A stretch of 64,000 bases of DNA from Allofranklinella schreckenbergeri. Its GTDB lineage: Bacteria; Pseudomonadota; Gammaproteobacteria; Burkholderiales; Burkholderiaceae_C. The number at the start of each line of letters is the position of its first letter. Position 1 is the stretch's first letter. The stretch is from contig NZ_RDQM01000010.1 in NCBI RefSeq assembly GCF_003703475.1, forward strand, positions 91,310-155,309. The letters are read 5' to 3'. Below are positions 42,013-51,182 of the stretch, piece by piece. The notes under the pieces are model-generated. The model did not search any database. It was not told where the DNA came from and worked only from the letters and a program-made list of their open reading frames with translations. A program made the position numbers and the translations under genes.

Positions 42013-42996
42013 TTACTTCAGCCAGCCCTTGCGGCGGAAGTACAGCATGGGCAGGGCGGCGCTGGCGATCATCAGCCCCAGCGCGAAGGGGTAGCCGTAC
42101 TTCCAGCTCAGCTCGGGCATGAACTGGAAGTTCATGCCGTAGATGCTGGCAATCAGCGTCGGTGGCAGCAGGGCCACGCTGGCCACCGAGAACAGCTTGA
42201 TGATCTTGTTCTGGTTGATGTTGATGAAACCGACGGTGGCATCCATCAGGAAGTTGATCTTGTCGAACAAAAACGCCGTGTGGCTGTCCAGCGACTCGAT
42301 ATCGCGCAGGATTTGGCGCGCATCCTCGAACTGCTCGGCGCTGAGGATTTTGCTGCGCATCAGAAAGCTCACGGCGCGGCGCGTATCCATCATGTTGCGG
42401 CGGATCTTGCCGTTCAAATCCTCGTGGCGCGCGATGCTGCCCAGCACCTCGCCGGCCTGCTCGTCGTTGACCTCGCCCGAGAGAATGCGCTGGCTGGCCG
42501 CGTCCAGCTCGTCGTAAATCCACTCCAGCGAATCGGCCGAATACTCCGCATCGGTGTCGAACAGGCTCAGCAGCACCTCCTTGCAATCCTCAATCAGGCC
42601 GGGAATGCGCCGCGCGCGCAGGCGAAAGAGGCGAAACACCGGCACATCGTCCTCGCGGATGGAGAACAGCACGTTGTGGCTGCGCAGCTCGGGGTTTTGC
42701 AAATTCATGATGAAGGCCACGCGCACGTAGCGCGGCGAGTCGTCATCGATGAGAAAGTCGCTGCGGATGTGCAGCTCGCCGTTGTCTTCCTCGTAAAAAC
42801 GCGCCGATTCCTCGATGTCGTCATCCACCGCATCGTCGGGGATGAGCAGCGAAAAATGCTGCTTGATCCAGAGCTTTTCCTCCGGCGTGGGCGATTCCAT
42901 ATCCACCCACACGGGCTGCATTTGGGTGAGATCTTCCAGCGTCTCGATGTCTTTTTGCACGAGACGGCCATTGACCAGGGTGAAGATATTGAGCAT
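42013..42996 (-). CDS. corA: CorA-type magnesium/divalent cation channel
   Basis: A 327-residue protein with a large cytoplasmic alpha/beta N-terminal domain, a long stalk helix, and two C-terminal membrane segments (about 268-287 and 300-318). The hallmark YGMN pore motif (IYGMNFQFMPE) follows the first of them, and the C-terminus is basic (RRKGWLK). It forms pentamers importing Mg2+ and also Co2+/Ni2+. It is convergent with pgi and divergent from the B12 uptake operon. Confidence 0.94.
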   Translation of the reverse strand: MLNIFTLVNGRLVQKDIETLEDLTQMQPVWVDMESPTPEEKLWIKQHFSLLIPDDAVDDDIEESARFYEEDNGELHIRSDFLIDDDSPRYVRVAFIMNLQNPELRSHNVLFSIREDDVPVFRLFRLRARRIPGLIEDCKEVLLSLFDTDAEYSADSLEWIYDELDAASQRILSGEVNDEQAGEVLGSIARHEDLNGKIRRNMMDTRRAVSFLMRSKILSAEQFEDARQILRDIESLDSHTAFLFDKINFLMDATVGFININQNKIIKLFSVASVALLPPTLIASIYGMNFQFMPELSWKYGYPFALGLMIASAALPMLYFRRKGWLK

Positions 42997-43349
42997 AGGC
43001 GCGCTCCACGACGGCGGTTGCAGGGGCAGGGGTGAAAAAGGTCATTGGCGTCGCTTCCAGCCCCCTTGCCCAGGCGCGCAGAAGATCGCGCTCAGGCTCT
43101 CTCAAGCCAGCGCCTGAGCGGGCAAAACGGCTGAAAGCGACCCACTCGGGCCAGCTTCCATAACGGGAATTCCTTGATCCAAAAAGAAAAGCCGCCAGCG
43201 CGGTGCTGCGGGCGAAAGCGCAAATTATGGCATTGGCACCAGCGTCCACCAGCCAGGGCGCTGGGGCGCCCAATCCTCCTTGGGGGAGCTGAGGGCTGCG
43301 CGGCATCCTCGCTACAATCGCCCTCGCGCCTGCCACCTTGGCAGGCGTA
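42997..43349. other. Divergent upstream region between corA and the B12 riboswitch
   Basis: No credible gene. It should hold the promoters of corA (minus) and of the btu operon (plus). A TACAAT box lies at 43313-43318 and a perfect hairpin (CGCCTGCCA / TGGCAGGCG) at 43327-43347, immediately before the riboswitch. Confidence 0.5.
43313..43318 (+). promoter_or_regulatory. Possible -10 box of the B12 uptake transcript
   Basis: TACAAT about 35 bases upstream of the riboswitch; similar TACAAT boxes precede guaB and sucC. No good -35 match is evident. Confidence 0.4.
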
Positions 43350-43592
43350 TGTTTTGGTTGCAGGTGCCGCGCTGCTTGAATGGTGGGCAGCGGGTTCAAC
43401 GGGAACAGGGTGCAATTCCCTGACTGCCCCCGCAACGGTAAGCAAGGATGGGAGTGCCACGCCGTCCGGTGCAAAGCATTGCGTCGCAGCGGCAAGTCAC
43501 TGAACGTGGGTCGGTTCAAGCCAACAGGCTTGGGCTGCCCTTTCGGGAAGGCGGCGCTCTTGGGCTTGCAAGTCCGGATACCGGCCTGCAAT
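43350..43592 (+). promoter_or_regulatory. Cobalamin riboswitch
   Basis: The conserved core of B12 riboswitches is visible: GGGTGCAATTCCCTGACTG followed by CCCCCGCAACGGTAAGC, then AAGTCACTGAACG, and the B12-box region AAGTCCGGATACCGGCCTGC. It lies about 180 bases ahead of the TonB-dependent receptor start and should switch off the downstream operon when adenosylcobalamin binds. The 180-base stretch after it probably carries the expression platform. Exact ends are approximate. Confidence 0.92.
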
Positions 43593-43774
43593 GCGATGCT
43601 GCGCGCTCTGGAGCATGCAGCTTGACCACGGTGATTGTCTGCGGGGTGGCGGACGGCAGCGGCATAGCCCAAGAGCAGTGGGCCTGGAAACAGGCGCGCG
43701 TATTGTCGGCGGGCGTTGGTGTGCGCGGGTCTGCACAGTCACGGTGGACACCTTTGATCCGTCTGTGAGCCATC

Positions 43775-45859
43775 ATGCATAGAAAAACGCCTGTTTCCTT
43801 CCCACGCCCCGCCCGATTGTCACTGTTGGTATTGCTGGCCTTGCCTGCGTTGGCGCACCAGCCTTTGCATGCCCAGGCCCATGCCGTGGCCAGTGGCGAG
43901 AACGCCCCCGAAGCGGCCCCGGCGCTGCTGCCCGCTGTCGTTGTCACCGGCAGCCGCGCGCCCACGCCGCTGGCCCATGTGCCCCAGCGCATTGACGTGG
44001 TGGGCGAGAGTGCCATTGAAGCCACGCCTCAACGCGAGCTGGTGGACGTGCTGAAGAAAAACGCCAGTGTGGATGTCATTCAATACCCCGGTCAGCTTGC
44101 AGGCGTAGGCATTCGCGGCTTTGGCCCGCAGTTCAGCGGCCTGAACCAGCGCACGCTGTTGCTGGTCGATGGCTTACCAGCGATGACCGACAACCTCAGC
44201 ACGCTGGGCACTGGTGATCTGGAGCGTATCGAAGTGCTCAAAGGCCCGGCCTCGGCGCTGTATGGCTCGCAGGCCATGGGCGGCGTGGTCAACCTCATCA
44301 CCCGGCGCAGCACCGGCCCGCTCAACGCCAATCTCAGCGCTGCGGTGGGCAACTCCAAAGCCCGCGAACTCAAAGGCCGCGTAGGCGGCAGCGTGAGTGA
44401 AAGTCTGAGCTTTGACTACAGCGGCCAATGGCAGGCCGAGGGTGATATGCGCATGGGCAATGGCGAAAAGCGCCCGCATTCGGACTACAACATTCAAAAG
44501 CACGCGCTGCGCCTGGGCTTGCAACTGGCGCCGCAATGGGCACTCGACTGGCGCAGCAGCCTCTACCGAGGCAAGGACATCGCCACGCCAGGCGATATCG
44601 CTTACGGTTTGCAAAACCAGGGCAGCAAGGATTTGGATCGCTGGGGCACGCGCTTGCAATTGAAAGGCCAGATAGACGCGCATAGCGTGAGCGCCAGCGC
44701 CTATACGGGGCGTCAGAAGGCGGAGAACGCCACCGTCAGTTCGCGCTTTGACCCGCCCGGCACGGTGTACCCCTACCGCAGCTACGGTGGCACGCTGCGT
44801 TGGAGCGGTGTGCAACTGCAAGATGCTTGGCAGTGGGGGCAAGACGCGCGCCTGGTGCTGGGCCTCGACGCCGACCGTGCTCAATCCACTTCGCGCCGTT
44901 ACGACAAATCGGGCAGGCAGATGGCACCCTACTCAGCCAACAGCCGCCGTCAGAATACGGGCCTGTACGTGCAGCAAAACTGGGCATTCAACCAGGGGGC
45001 GACGGTGCTCAATTTGGGGGCGCGGCACGACCGCATCCGCGTGCAGACGCTGGAGACACCCTTGCTCAATAGCTTTACTGCGGGCAAAGCGCATTTCAGT
45101 AAAACCAGCCCCAGCGCTGGCGTGCAGCAGCGCCTGGGCGGCGGCTTTACTGCGCACGCCACCTATGGCGAAGGCTTTATGACGCCTGATGCCTTTCAGC
45201 TCACGGGCGAGGCGGTGAACGTCAGCGGCGGTCGCACCCTTATCACGCGTGGTAACGCCGCGTTGCGCCCCGAATCCAGTCGCACTTGGGATGTGGGCCT
45301 GGGCTGGGAGAATCGCGCCTGGCAAGTGGACCTGACTTATTTCGACACGCGTGTGCGCGACAAAATCGTCAGCGTCAAAACCGTTGATACTCCCGCCCAG
45401 AGCTTGACCACTTACGTCAATGCCAACCGTGCCCGTATGCAGGGCGTGGAGCTGATGGCACTCTGGCGCTTTACGCCAGGCTGGTCGCTGGGCCTTTCCG
45501 GCACCCGCATGCTCAAATCCCGTGACCTGGTGGGCAACCGCTGGGTGGATGCCAACAACGTCCCGCGCCAAACTTGGCGTTTGATCCTTGAAGGCCAGCA
45601 TGGCCCCTGGAGCGGTCGATTGGCGCTGCGCCATGTGGGCAGCCGCAAGGATTTGGACTGGGTCAACCCTGCCACCTACGGCCAGCAGCAAAGCTACGCG
45701 CCCTACAGCGTGGCGGACTTGAGCCTGCGCTACCAGCTCACCGGCCAGCACGCGCTGCAATTGAGCGTGGACAACCTGACCGACAAGTTCTATTGGGAGA
45801 AATTCGGCTTCCCCCAGCCTGGCCGCCAGTTCAAACTCACTTACATCTGGGATCTGTGA
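43775..45859 (+). CDS. btuB: TonB-dependent vitamin B12 receptor, BtuB-like
   Basis: A 694-residue outer-membrane receptor. A signal peptide (about 1-34) is followed by a TonB box (PAVVVTGS, 53-60), a plug domain (VDVLKKNASVDVIQY, IRGFG, LLLVDGLPA, IEVLKGPASALYGSQAMGGVVNLIT) and a 22-strand barrel ending in Leu after an aromatic-rich strand (FKLTYIWDL). The cobalamin riboswitch upstream and btuFCD homologues downstream identify the ligand as a corrinoid. Its stop overlaps the start of the next gene. Confidence 0.93.
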   Translation: MHRKTPVSFPRPARLSLLVLLALPALAHQPLHAQAHAVASGENAPEAAPALLPAVVVTGSRAPTPLAHVPQRIDVVGESAIEATPQRELVDVLKKNASVDVIQYPGQLAGVGIRGFGPQFSGLNQRTLLLVDGLPAMTDNLSTLGTGDLERIEVLKGPASALYGSQAMGGVVNLITRRSTGPLNANLSAAVGNSKARELKGRVGGSVSESLSFDYSGQWQAEGDMRMGNGEKRPHSDYNIQKHALRLGLQLAPQWALDWRSSLYRGKDIATPGDIAYGLQNQGSKDLDRWGTRLQLKGQIDAHSVSASAYTGRQKAENATVSSRFDPPGTVYPYRSYGGTLRWSGVQLQDAWQWGQDARLVLGLDADRAQSTSRRYDKSGRQMAPYSANSRRQNTGLYVQQNWAFNQGATVLNLGARHDRIRVQTLETPLLNSFTAGKAHFSKTSPSAGVQQRLGGGFTAHATYGEGFMTPDAFQLTGEAVNVSGGRTLITRGNAALRPESSRTWDVGLGWENRAWQVDLTYFDTRVRDKIVSVKTVDTPAQSLTTYVNANRARMQGVELMALWRFTPGWSLGLSGTRMLKSRDLVGNRWVDANNVPRQTWRLILEGQHGPWSGRLALRHVGSRKDLDWVNPATYGQQQSYAPYSVADLSLRYQLTGQHALQLSVDNLTDKFYWEKFGFPQPGRQFKLTYIWDL

Positions 45860-46431
45860 TGCATACCGCACCCACTATGGCTGCGCCCGAGCGCGTCACC
45901 GACCGCGATGGCAGTGTCAGTGAAGTCTGGCCTCTGCCCACGGATGAGGACACCCTCTGGATGCTGTTGCAAGACGTTTTTGGCAATTGGTGGCAGCACA
46001 TCCATTTTGGTGTCTGCGTGCCCGGCGCCGTCTATGAGATCAAGGCTCCCAACGCTCCCCAGCGCATGAGCCTGCTCGACGGCTATGCCACCATCGATTT
46101 CGGTCCCTGGCATTTGCACTTGTGCATAGGCACTTTCAAAGGCGTGACGCCTGAGCTGGCGCATGAGCGCCGCACCGGGCGCGCTGAGCTGTATCGCCTG
46201 CTCGACCGCAACGGTGCGCCGCGTAGCTGGGGGCTGCGCTTGTTCACCCATGCAGGGCACCAGCAATTGACCGTATTCTTGCCCAATCCTTTTCTGACCG
46301 ACGAGCAAAAGCGGCTCAATCCGCCCGATTGGGGCCGTTTGCAAGCCTGGAACGAATTGCGCAGCGGCTACCTGAATTTGCCGCCTGATCCTGCCGACCA
46401 AAGCGGCAAAGGTTTTGTGTGCGGCGGCTGA
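45859..46431 (+). CDS. Conserved protein of unknown function in the B12 uptake operon
   Basis: A 190-residue soluble protein with no signal peptide or membrane segment. It has a Trp-rich N-terminal half (TLWMLLQDVFGNWWQHIHFG) and a His/Cys cluster in the middle (FGPWHLHLCIGTF) that could bind metal or a cofactor. Its ATG overlaps the btuB stop, and its 3' end overlaps btuF by 13 bases, so it is translationally coupled on both sides and very probably works with corrinoid uptake or use. I do not recognise a named function. Confidence 0.75.
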   Translation: MHTAPTMAAPERVTDRDGSVSEVWPLPTDEDTLWMLLQDVFGNWWQHIHFGVCVPGAVYEIKAPNAPQRMSLLDGYATIDFGPWHLHLCIGTFKGVTPELAHERRTGRAELYRLLDRNGAPRSWGLRLFTHAGHQQLTVFLPNPFLTDEQKRLNPPDWGRLQAWNELRSGYLNLPPDPADQSGKGFVCGG

Positions 46432-47360
46432 GGTTTGGCCTGGCGGCAACGCTGGCAGGTTGGGCGGCTGGTTGGCTGGCCGCTTGCCAGCCAGCGCTGC
46501 CGCCCGCGGCAAGTCCAATGCCGCAGGCAGCCAGTGATTGGCCCGCGTTGGCTGCGGTGCGCCCGCAGCGCATTGTCTCGCTCAACCTTTGTACCGATCA
46601 GATCCTGTTGCAATTGGTGGACCCCGCGCGCATCGCCGCGCTCAGCCGTCTGGCCCAGCGCCCCGATAGCTCCATGCTGGCTCAAGCGGCCCGGGGCATC
46701 CCCGTCGTCAAGGGCAGCGCGGAAGAAGTGCTGGCCTTGCAACCCGATCTGGTTTTAGTGGGCACACACACCACCTTGCATACCACGCAGATGTTGCGGC
46801 ATTTTGGTATCCCCGTGCTGGCGGTGCCTGGCGCTGACAGCTTTGCCGATGCCCAGGCGCAAATCCTGCTTGTGGCGCGTAGCACTGGCGATGAAGCGCA
46901 AGGGCAGCAGCTCGTGCAGCGCATGCAGGCCGCCCAGCAACGCCTGGCCGCAAGCGTTGCCGGCGAAAGCCCCGATGCTGCGCAACGCCCCGCAGCCGCT
47001 CTGTATGCCGTCAACGGCCATAGTGCAGGTGTGGGCACCATTTACGACGACATGCTCACACTGGCCGGCTGGCGTAATGCGACCGCAGATGCGGGCGTGC
47101 AGCGCTACGGTTACTTGCCGCTGGAGCGGTTGGTGGCCCAAAACCCCAGGATGCTGCTGTTGCCGCGCTACGACCACAACGCGCGTGGCGCTCAGCGCCC
47201 GTTGGAGCACCCAGTGCTCGCACAACTGGACATCCAACGCCTGGAATTGCCCTCGCGCATGACCATTTGTGGCGGGCCGTGGAATATCGCCGCCGCCGAG
47301 CAACTGGCTCAGGCGCGTCGCGCCAGCGTGGGTGCTTACTCGGACTCCGTGACCCCATGA
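46419..47360 (+). CDS. btuF: Cobalamin-binding lipoprotein, BtuF-like
   Basis: A 313-residue periplasmic binding protein of the helical-backbone type used by metal-chelate ABC importers. The GTG start is followed by a signal sequence with lipobox Leu-Ala-Ala-Cys23, so it is probably lipid-anchored. Family segments: RIVSLNLCTDQILLQLVDP, then LALQPDLVLVGTH, and the C-terminal lobe. It should capture the corrinoid released by the BtuB-like receptor and pass it to BtuCD. It overlaps both neighbours. Confidence 0.88.
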   Translation: MRRLRFGLAATLAGWAAGWLAACQPALPPAASPMPQAASDWPALAAVRPQRIVSLNLCTDQILLQLVDPARIAALSRLAQRPDSSMLAQAARGIPVVKGSAEEVLALQPDLVLVGTHTTLHTTQMLRHFGIPVLAVPGADSFADAQAQILLVARSTGDEAQGQQLVQRMQAAQQRLAASVAGESPDAAQRPAAALYAVNGHSAGVGTIYDDMLTLAGWRNATADAGVQRYGYLPLERLVAQNPRMLLLPRYDHNARGAQRPLEHPVLAQLDIQRLELPSRMTICGGPWNIAAAEQLAQARRASVGAYSDSVTP

Positions 47361-48349
47361 ACACCGCATTGCGTTCGATGGCGGCTGTTGCCGCCCTGGC
47401 CTTGCTCGCGCTGCTGTCGCTGGCCGTAGGCTACATCGACACGCCCTTGCCGCGCTTGCTACAAGGCGCCTGGCAGGGGGAAATCATCCCCACCCGAATC
47501 CTGCTGGACTTGCGCCTTCCGCGCACCTTGTTGTGCTTGGCTGTTGGCGCAGCGCTTGGCATGGCGGGCGCTGCGCTGCAAGGATTGCTGCGCAACCCGC
47601 TGGCCGAGCCTGGGTTGCTAGGTGTATCCAGCGGAGCGGCGCTGGGCGCTGTTATTGCGCTCTACAGCGGTTTTAGCAGCGTTTTTGTGCTTGCTTTGCC
47701 TTTGGCTGGCATGGCTGGCACCGCCGTCGCGGTGGGCTTTGTGTTTTTGCTGGCTGGGCGTCAGGCCAGCACCACGCTGCTGATTCTTGCAGGCGTGGCT
47801 GTGTCCGCCATGGCCTCAGCCCTGATCTCGCTGGTCATGAACTGGACGCGTAATGTTTATGCCTTGCAAGAAATCGTCTTCTGGCTGATGGGATCACTGG
47901 CTGATCGCAGCCAGCGTGAAGTTGCCCTGGCCCTGCCCTTTATTGCTCTGGGTATGGCCCTGCTGCTTTCGACCCGGCGCGGTTTGCTGGCGCTGGCCCT
48001 AGGCGAAGAAACCGCCCATTCCATGGGTGTCAACATCTCGCGGCTGCGCACCTTGGTGCTGCTGGGCACGGCCGCCAGCGTTGGTGCTGCCGTATCCGTC
48101 TCTGGCAGCATTGGCTTCATCGGTTTGGTTGCACCACACCTCATGCGCCCCTTCGTGCGCGGCAACCCCGCCCAATTGCTGCCGTTGGCGGCCTGGGCGG
48201 GCGCAGCCTTGTTGTTGTTGGCCGATATGGGTGTGCGTTGGCTTTATGTAGGCGGGCAGGAGCTGCGTCTAGGTGTGCTTACCGCCTTGATAGGCTCACC
48301 CTTTTTCTTGCTGCTCATCCTGCGACTGCATTGGGAGGGGCGCGCATGA
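47357..48349 (+). CDS. btuC: Cobalamin ABC importer permease, BtuC/FecCD family
   Basis: A 330-residue inner-membrane permease with about ten helices. FecCD signatures are clear: RLPRTLLCLAVGAALGMAGA, LQGLLRNPLAEPGLLGVSSGAALG, and GSIGFIGLVAPHLMRPFV, where the ABC subunit docks. The ATG overlaps the btuF stop (ATGA) and its own stop overlaps the next start in the same way. An upstream in-frame start at 47267 would lie inside btuF and is unlikely. Confidence 0.93.
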   Translation: MNTALRSMAAVAALALLALLSLAVGYIDTPLPRLLQGAWQGEIIPTRILLDLRLPRTLLCLAVGAALGMAGAALQGLLRNPLAEPGLLGVSSGAALGAVIALYSGFSSVFVLALPLAGMAGTAVAVGFVFLLAGRQASTTLLILAGVAVSAMASALISLVMNWTRNVYALQEIVFWLMGSLADRSQREVALALPFIALGMALLLSTRRGLLALALGEETAHSMGVNISRLRTLVLLGTAASVGAAVSVSGSIGFIGLVAPHLMRPFVRGNPAQLLPLAAWAGAALLLLADMGVRWLYVGGQELRLGVLTALIGSPFFLLLILRLHWEGRA

Positions 48350-49143
48350 GTTCCCCTGTGCAACTCCAAGCGCGACAGCTCCTGGCCCAGGCCGGGGCGC
48401 GTCGCTTGCTTGACGACGCCTGTATCCATATGGCTGCTGGTGATTTGCTGGGGATTGTCGGCCCCAATGGCGCAGGCAAAACCAGTCTGCTGCGTGCGCT
48501 GCTGGGCTGGCTGCCCCTGCGCGGCGGCCAGGTGCTGCTGCAAGGCCGCCCGCTGGCCGATTGGTCCCTGAGTGAACGTGCCCGCCGCATGGCCTATCTG
48601 TCCCAAGGGCAAACCGTACATTGGCCGATGCCTGTGCGCGATGTTGTCGCGTTGGGCCGTCTGCCGTACGGCGACGCAAAACAGCGCAGCGGGCAGCAGG
48701 CCATTGAAGCCGCCTTGCACGCCACCAGCATGCAAGACTTGGCCGAGCGCAATGTGCAAAGCCTCTCGGGTGGCGAGCGTGCCCGCGCGCTGCTGGCGCG
48801 CGCCCTGGCCGTGCAGGCCCCGGTACTGCTGGCCGATGAGCCTTTGGCTGCGCTCGACCCCGCCCAGCAATTGCATTGCATGGCTTTGCTGCGCGAACAG
48901 GCGCGCCAAGGGCAAGCCGTGGCGGTGGTGCTGCACGATTTAAGTTTGGCTTCGCGTTTTTGCAGCCATCTGTTGCTGCTCGATGGCGGTCGCACTCTGC
49001 GCTACGGTCCACCCGCACAGGTGCTGGACGACGATGCCCTGGCGCAGACTTTCGGCATCGAAGCTCTGCACATTGCCAATACAGAGCAGGCGCACTGCAT
49101 TTTGCCGTGGCGTCCCTTGTCGTCCCTTGGCGGTTCAGGGTAG
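48346..49143 (+). CDS. btuD: Cobalamin ABC importer ATPase, BtuD-like
   Basis: A 265-residue ABC ATPase with Walker A GPNGAGKT (39-46), a Q-loop (LSQGQT), the signature LSGGERARALLARAL, Walker B VLLADEPLAALDP and the switch His (VVLHDLS). It powers BtuC. The start ATG overlaps the btuC stop by four bases. It is the last gene of the riboswitch-controlled unit receptor-unknown-BtuF-BtuC-BtuD. Confidence 0.93.
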   Translation: MSSPVQLQARQLLAQAGARRLLDDACIHMAAGDLLGIVGPNGAGKTSLLRALLGWLPLRGGQVLLQGRPLADWSLSERARRMAYLSQGQTVHWPMPVRDVVALGRLPYGDAKQRSGQQAIEAALHATSMQDLAERNVQSLSGGERARALLARALAVQAPVLLADEPLAALDPAQQLHCMALLREQARQGQAVAVVLHDLSLASRFCSHLLLLDGGRTLRYGPPAQVLDDDALAQTFGIEALHIANTEQAHCILPWRPLSSLGGSG

Positions 49144-49236
49144 GCGCTTCTCGGATTGATCCGGGGCGTTTTGCACTTTGCAGGGCTTGTATGCAGGTTG
49201 AGAACAACCTCTAAAATGCCGCGCTTTTCCCCGCTG

Positions 49237-49268
49237 GCTGCCTGGACGCGTTGCCAGGCGGCGTTTTT
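49237..49268 (+). terminator. Terminator-like hairpin between btuD and the rhodanese gene
   Basis: GCTGCCTGG / CCAGGCGGC stem with an 8-base loop followed by GTTTTTT. It may end the btu transcript. A TAAAAT box at 49212-49217 just before it could be the -10 of the rhodanese gene, in which case the hairpin would lie in that leader. Confidence 0.55.
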
Positions 49269-49304
49269 TATGGGCCACCCGCCCTCACCACGGATTGCGC
49301 AGAC

Positions 49305-49712
49305 ATGGAATTTTTTTTGGATAACTGGTATTTGCTCGCTCTGGCCCTCGTCTCCGGGGCCATGTTGTTTGCGCCATCGCTGGCCGCAGGCAAGCAAACG
49401 GGCATCAGCGCAGCGCAAGCGGTGCAGAAGATGAACAAGGAAAAGGCCACCGTGATCGATATCCGCACGGCGCAGGAGTTTGCCGCTGGCCACATCAAAG
49501 GCGCGAAAAACCTGGAGTTGGCGCAGTTGGAGCAGCAATTGCCCACGGTCGTCAAAAACAAAACGGCGCCTGTGCTGTTTGTGTGCAATAGCGGCGTGAG
49601 CGCCAACCGGGCCGTTGCCGTGGCGAAAAAGCTCGGCTACGAGCAGGCGCAGCTCGTCGCAGGCGGCATGAAAGCCTGGCGCGATGCCAGTTTGCCGATC
49701 GCCACGCGCTGA
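49305..49712 (+). CDS. Membrane-anchored rhodanese-like sulfurtransferase
   Basis: A 135-residue protein: one N-terminal membrane segment (about 8-24) and a single rhodanese domain (about 34-132) with active-site Cys94 in VCNSGVSA and the DIRTAQEF motif. It can carry persulfide sulfur or handle thiols near the membrane; the substrate is unknown. Its place before grxC and secB is a common betaproteobacterial arrangement. Confidence 0.88.
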   Translation: MEFFLDNWYLLALALVSGAMLFAPSLAAGKQTGISAAQAVQKMNKEKATVIDIRTAQEFAAGHIKGAKNLELAQLEQQLPTVVKNKTAPVLFVCNSGVSANRAVAVAKKLGYEQAQLVAGGMKAWRDASLPIATR

Positions 49713-49834
49713 GTACCCGTTCTCGGAGATTGTGAATAGGCTCTCAAGCCACACGCCTCCCCGAGCAGGCCAGCGCAAGGTTTTTTCGACTCTCTATCTT
49801 TCCCCTCTCATCCTTTTTCGCGAGAAGCCCCACC

Positions 49835-50092
49835 ATGCCCACCATCACCATGTATGCCACTGGCACCTGCCCCTATTGCCTGCGCGCCAAGCAATTGCTC
49901 AAAGAGCGCGGCGTGCAGGCCATTGAAGAAATCCGCGTGGATCTCCAGCCCGCCGAGCGTGAAGTGATGATGCAGCGCACGGGCCGGCGCACCGTGCCGC
50001 AAATCTATATTGGCGATACCCATGTGGGCGGTTTTGACGACTTGGCCGCGCTGGACGCCCGCGGCGGTTTGCTGCCGCTGCTGCAAGGCTGA
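49835..50092 (+). CDS. grxC: Glutaredoxin 3
   Basis: An 85-residue thiol-disulfide oxidoreductase with the dithiol motif CPYC (Cys12, Cys15), the cis-Pro segment TVPQIYIG and the glutathione-binding GGFDDL. It reduces protein and mixed glutathione disulfides. It lies between the rhodanese gene and secB in the same direction. Confidence 0.95.
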   Translation: MPTITMYATGTCPYCLRAKQLLKERGVQAIEEIRVDLQPAEREVMMQRTGRRTVPQIYIGDTHVGGFDDLAALDARGGLLPLLQG

Positions 50093-50256
50093 AGCGACTG
50101 GGCGCTGCGCCCCCGCCCGCGTAGTGCTGGATTGCTTGCATAATAGGCCGCACAAAGCCGCGTCTGTGCGGCTTTGCGCCGTATGGCGCGGAGGACTTTG
50201 CGGCTTCTGCGCCCTGTGGCCGTCGTATCCCCTCTCCATTTGAGAAAGCTTGCAGC

Positions 50257-50730
50257 ATGGCTGAAGAAACCAACAACCAACTCGATCAACCCGTGTTCCA
50301 GATTCAGCGCGTCTACCTGAAAGACCTGTCGCTGGAGCAGCCCAACTCGCCCGCCATCTTGCTCGAGCAACACCAGCCCAGCGTGGATATCCAACTGGCT
50401 GTGGCCGCCAACAACCTGGTGGACGGGGTGTTTGAAATCACCGTGACGGGCACGGTGCACACCAAGATTGAAGACAAAACCCTGTTCCTGGTGGAAGCCA
50501 AGCAGGCCGGGATTTTCGAAGTGCGCAACATCCCCGAAGACCAGATGGGCGTGGTGCTGGGCGTGGCTTGCCCGCAAATCGTTTACCCCTATTTGCGCGG
50601 CAACATCGCCGATGTGATCAACCGCGCAGGCTTCCCGCCCGTGCATCTGGCGGAAATCAACTTCCAGGCCATGTACGAACAGCAACAGCAGCAACAGGCC
50701 AACGGCGCGCCGCCTGCGCCTGTGCAGTAA
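50257..50730 (+). CDS. secB: Protein-export chaperone SecB
   Basis: A 157-residue tetrameric chaperone that keeps preproteins unfolded and hands them to SecA. Typical segments: [19 protein letters not shown], the central strands, and [32 protein letters not shown] is recognisable as the conserved C-terminal half (for example YPYLR and GFPPVHL). The C-terminal tail has a Gln run (six Gln) and an Ala/Pro end. The partner secA is at 23246, with its C-terminal zinc motif intact. Confidence 0.95.
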   Translation: MAEETNNQLDQPVFQIQRVYLKDLSLEQPNSPAILLEQHQPSVDIQLAVAANNLVDGVFEITVTGTVHTKIEDKTLFLVEAKQAGIFEVRNIPEDQMGVVLGVACPQIVYPYLRGNIADVINRAGFPPVHLAEINFQAMYEQQQQQQANGAPPAPVQ

Positions 50731-50736
50731 TCCATC

Positions 50737-50811
50737 CTTTCAAAAGGAAAAGTGATTCATTGCTGGAATTGCCGAAATGGGGTTATTTCTTTTCCTTTTG
50801 ATTTGTAATTT
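50737..50811 (+). repeat. 80-bp dispersed intergenic repeat, copy 11
   Basis: Left arm CTTTCAAAAGGAAAA, core TGCCGAAATGGGG, right arm TTTTCCTTTTGATTTGTAAT. It starts six bases after the secB stop. One of the best-preserved copies. Confidence 0.85.
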
Positions 50812-50852
50812 TTAGGCCTTTCCGTTGCGTTTGACGCTGCCGGAAGGCTGTC

Positions 50853-50887
50853 ATGACAAAAGGCCCCAAGTTGGGGCCTTTTGTCAT
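50853..50887. terminator. Perfect 17-bp inverted repeat, bidirectional terminator-like
   Basis: ATGACAAAAGGCCCCAA and its exact inverse around a single central G. G+C-rich centre, then CCTTTTGT outward. It probably ends the secB transcript, although the T-run is short. Confidence 0.6.
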
Positions 50888-51134
50888 GCTGAGGCAGGGC
50901 GCTTTCGCAGTGTGCAGCGTGTTGTACGGGCCATTTATGCACACGCGCCCAGGAGCGCTGAAGGGAACAAGGGGTTGTGGGCGAAAGCCTGCTGTTTTTC
51001 TGAAGATTAATTCCTAACCCTTTGATTTTTATGGTCTTCAATGGCTGGGCTGGGCTGCGTAAAAAAGAGGCGATCCAGTGCCAAGCCAATATCCGCCGTG
51101 TTTTCTGGACGCTATACAGCGGTTTCCCACAAAG

Positions 51135-51157
51135 TTATCCACAGATTGTGTGGATGA
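51135..51157. promoter_or_regulatory. DnaA-box-like dyad
   Basis: A perfect DnaA box, TTATCCACA (51135-51143), faces TGTGGATGA (51149-51157), one base off the inverse box. It lies 26 bases beyond the 3' end of marC. No dnaA, dnaN or AT-rich unwinding region is near. Confidence 0.45.
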
Positions 51158-51182
51158 ATGCCTGGTCTTTTGCCGGAGCGCA

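Larger units (their letters stand above)
50812..51182. other. Gene-free region with a perfect palindrome and a DnaA-box pair
   Basis: No gene seen. It contains the 35-bp palindrome at 50853-50887 and the DnaA-box-like dyad at 51135-51157, listed separately. Confidence 0.5.

Noticed and set aside
51135..51157. Chromosome replication origin
   Set aside because: Only two DnaA boxes, no AT-rich unwinding region and no dnaA/dnaN or gidA neighbours.
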